From Limnohabitans sp. Rim8 (GTDB taxonomy: Bacteria; Pseudomonadota; Gammaproteobacteria; Burkholderiales; Burkholderiaceae_C), in NCBI RefSeq assembly GCF_945869175.1, contig NZ_CAMBNZ010000014.1:1-42581 (forward strand): a DNA stretch of 42,581 nt, read 5' to 3'. Every line of letters begins with the position of its first letter. Position 1 is the stretch's first letter. Shown here one piece after another: positions 42,436-42,581 of this stretch. The position numbers were made by a program, and so were the translations under genes. The notes below the pieces were generated by a model. It saw only the letters and a list, made by a program, of their open reading frames with translations. It made no database searches and was not told the DNA's origin.

Positions 42436-42581
42436 ATGACAGATCCACAAACCTTGTTGCGCCACCTGTACAACGTGGCGGTGAAGCGAGCATTGCCCCT
42501 GCACAACACGGTGGCCCATTTGCCCCCACCGCCGAAAGGCCGCACCTTGGTGCTGGGTGCGGGCAAAGCCGGGGGGGCGAT
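42436..42581 (+). CDS. Glycerate 2-kinase / hydroxypyruvate reductase-type protein (N-terminal fragment)
   Basis: First 48 codons of a gene that runs off the window. The translation begins MTDPQTLLRHLYNVAVKRA and continues with PPPPKGRTLVLGAGKAGGA, the N-terminus of the GckA/TtuD (MOFRL) family. Members phosphorylate D-glycerate to 2-phosphoglycerate and have been annotated as hydroxypyruvate reductase in tartrate loci. With the tartrate dehydrogenase-like gene upstream it would complete conversion of tartrate-derived hydroxypyruvate or glycerate to glycolysis. The ribosome site is weak. A run of seven G lies at the window edge. Confidence 0.82.
   Translation, partial: MTDPQTLLRHLYNVAVKRALPLHNTVAHLPPPPKGRTLVLGAGKAGGA

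Overview
The window looks like chromosomal DNA of a betaproteobacterium in the order Burkholderiales, most likely a Comamonadaceae member. The base composition is GC-rich, genes are densely packed, and LysR regulators and Bug and TRAP binding proteins are frequent. The gene content (UrtABCDE, PuuD, an OHCU decarboxylase-allantoate amidohydrolase fusion) suits that group. This assignment is inference; there is no rRNA or marker gene here. I see no tRNA, rRNA, CRISPR array, insertion sequence or prophage.

Region 1 (1-5103) is the urea ABC transporter operon urtABCDE, with urtA cut by the window edge and an intrinsic-terminator-like hairpin between urtA and urtB. Region 2 (5123-8741, minus strand) is an ABC importer with an NMT1/THI5-type binding protein, followed by a urease accessory gene ureD that has no urease structural genes beside it.

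Region 3 (8898-26866) is a nearly complete oxidative purine catabolism locus. 8-Oxoguanine deaminase and xanthine dehydrogenase (xdhA, xdhB, xdhC) make urate. PuuD, a membrane urate oxidase with a cytochrome c tail, makes 5-hydroxyisourate. UraH makes OHCU, and the UraD half of a fusion protein makes allantoin. PuuE makes allantoate, and the amidohydrolase half of the fusion starts allantoate breakdown. Urea released by this route is the natural substrate of the neighbouring urea/urease genes. A GntR/FCD regulator sits in the middle. An identical 20-base palindrome-centred site lies in the gntR-uraH divergent region and upstream of puuD, and a close variant lies before the importer ATPase; I infer an operator. 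Also here are PPK2, a small cysteine-rich protein, two MFS transporters, a TonB-like lipoprotein and an acyltransferase.

Region 4 (26977-39194) is sugar metabolism: a full-length transketolase, two divergent LysR regulators, then a very AT-rich promoter region. After it comes a colinear cassette of SAF-domain dehydrogenase, a small ABM-fold protein, a short-chain dehydrogenase, a DctPQM TRAP transporter and a two-subunit (split) transketolase. Its substrate is unknown, no sugar kinase is present, and it is the best candidate here for an undescribed catabolic system.

Region 5 (39175-42581) is a LysR regulator diverging from a tartrate/D-malate-type dehydrogenase, a Bug binding protein, a strong terminator and the start of a glycerate 2-kinase gene. 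Together these suggest tartrate or hydroxypyruvate/glycerate catabolism.
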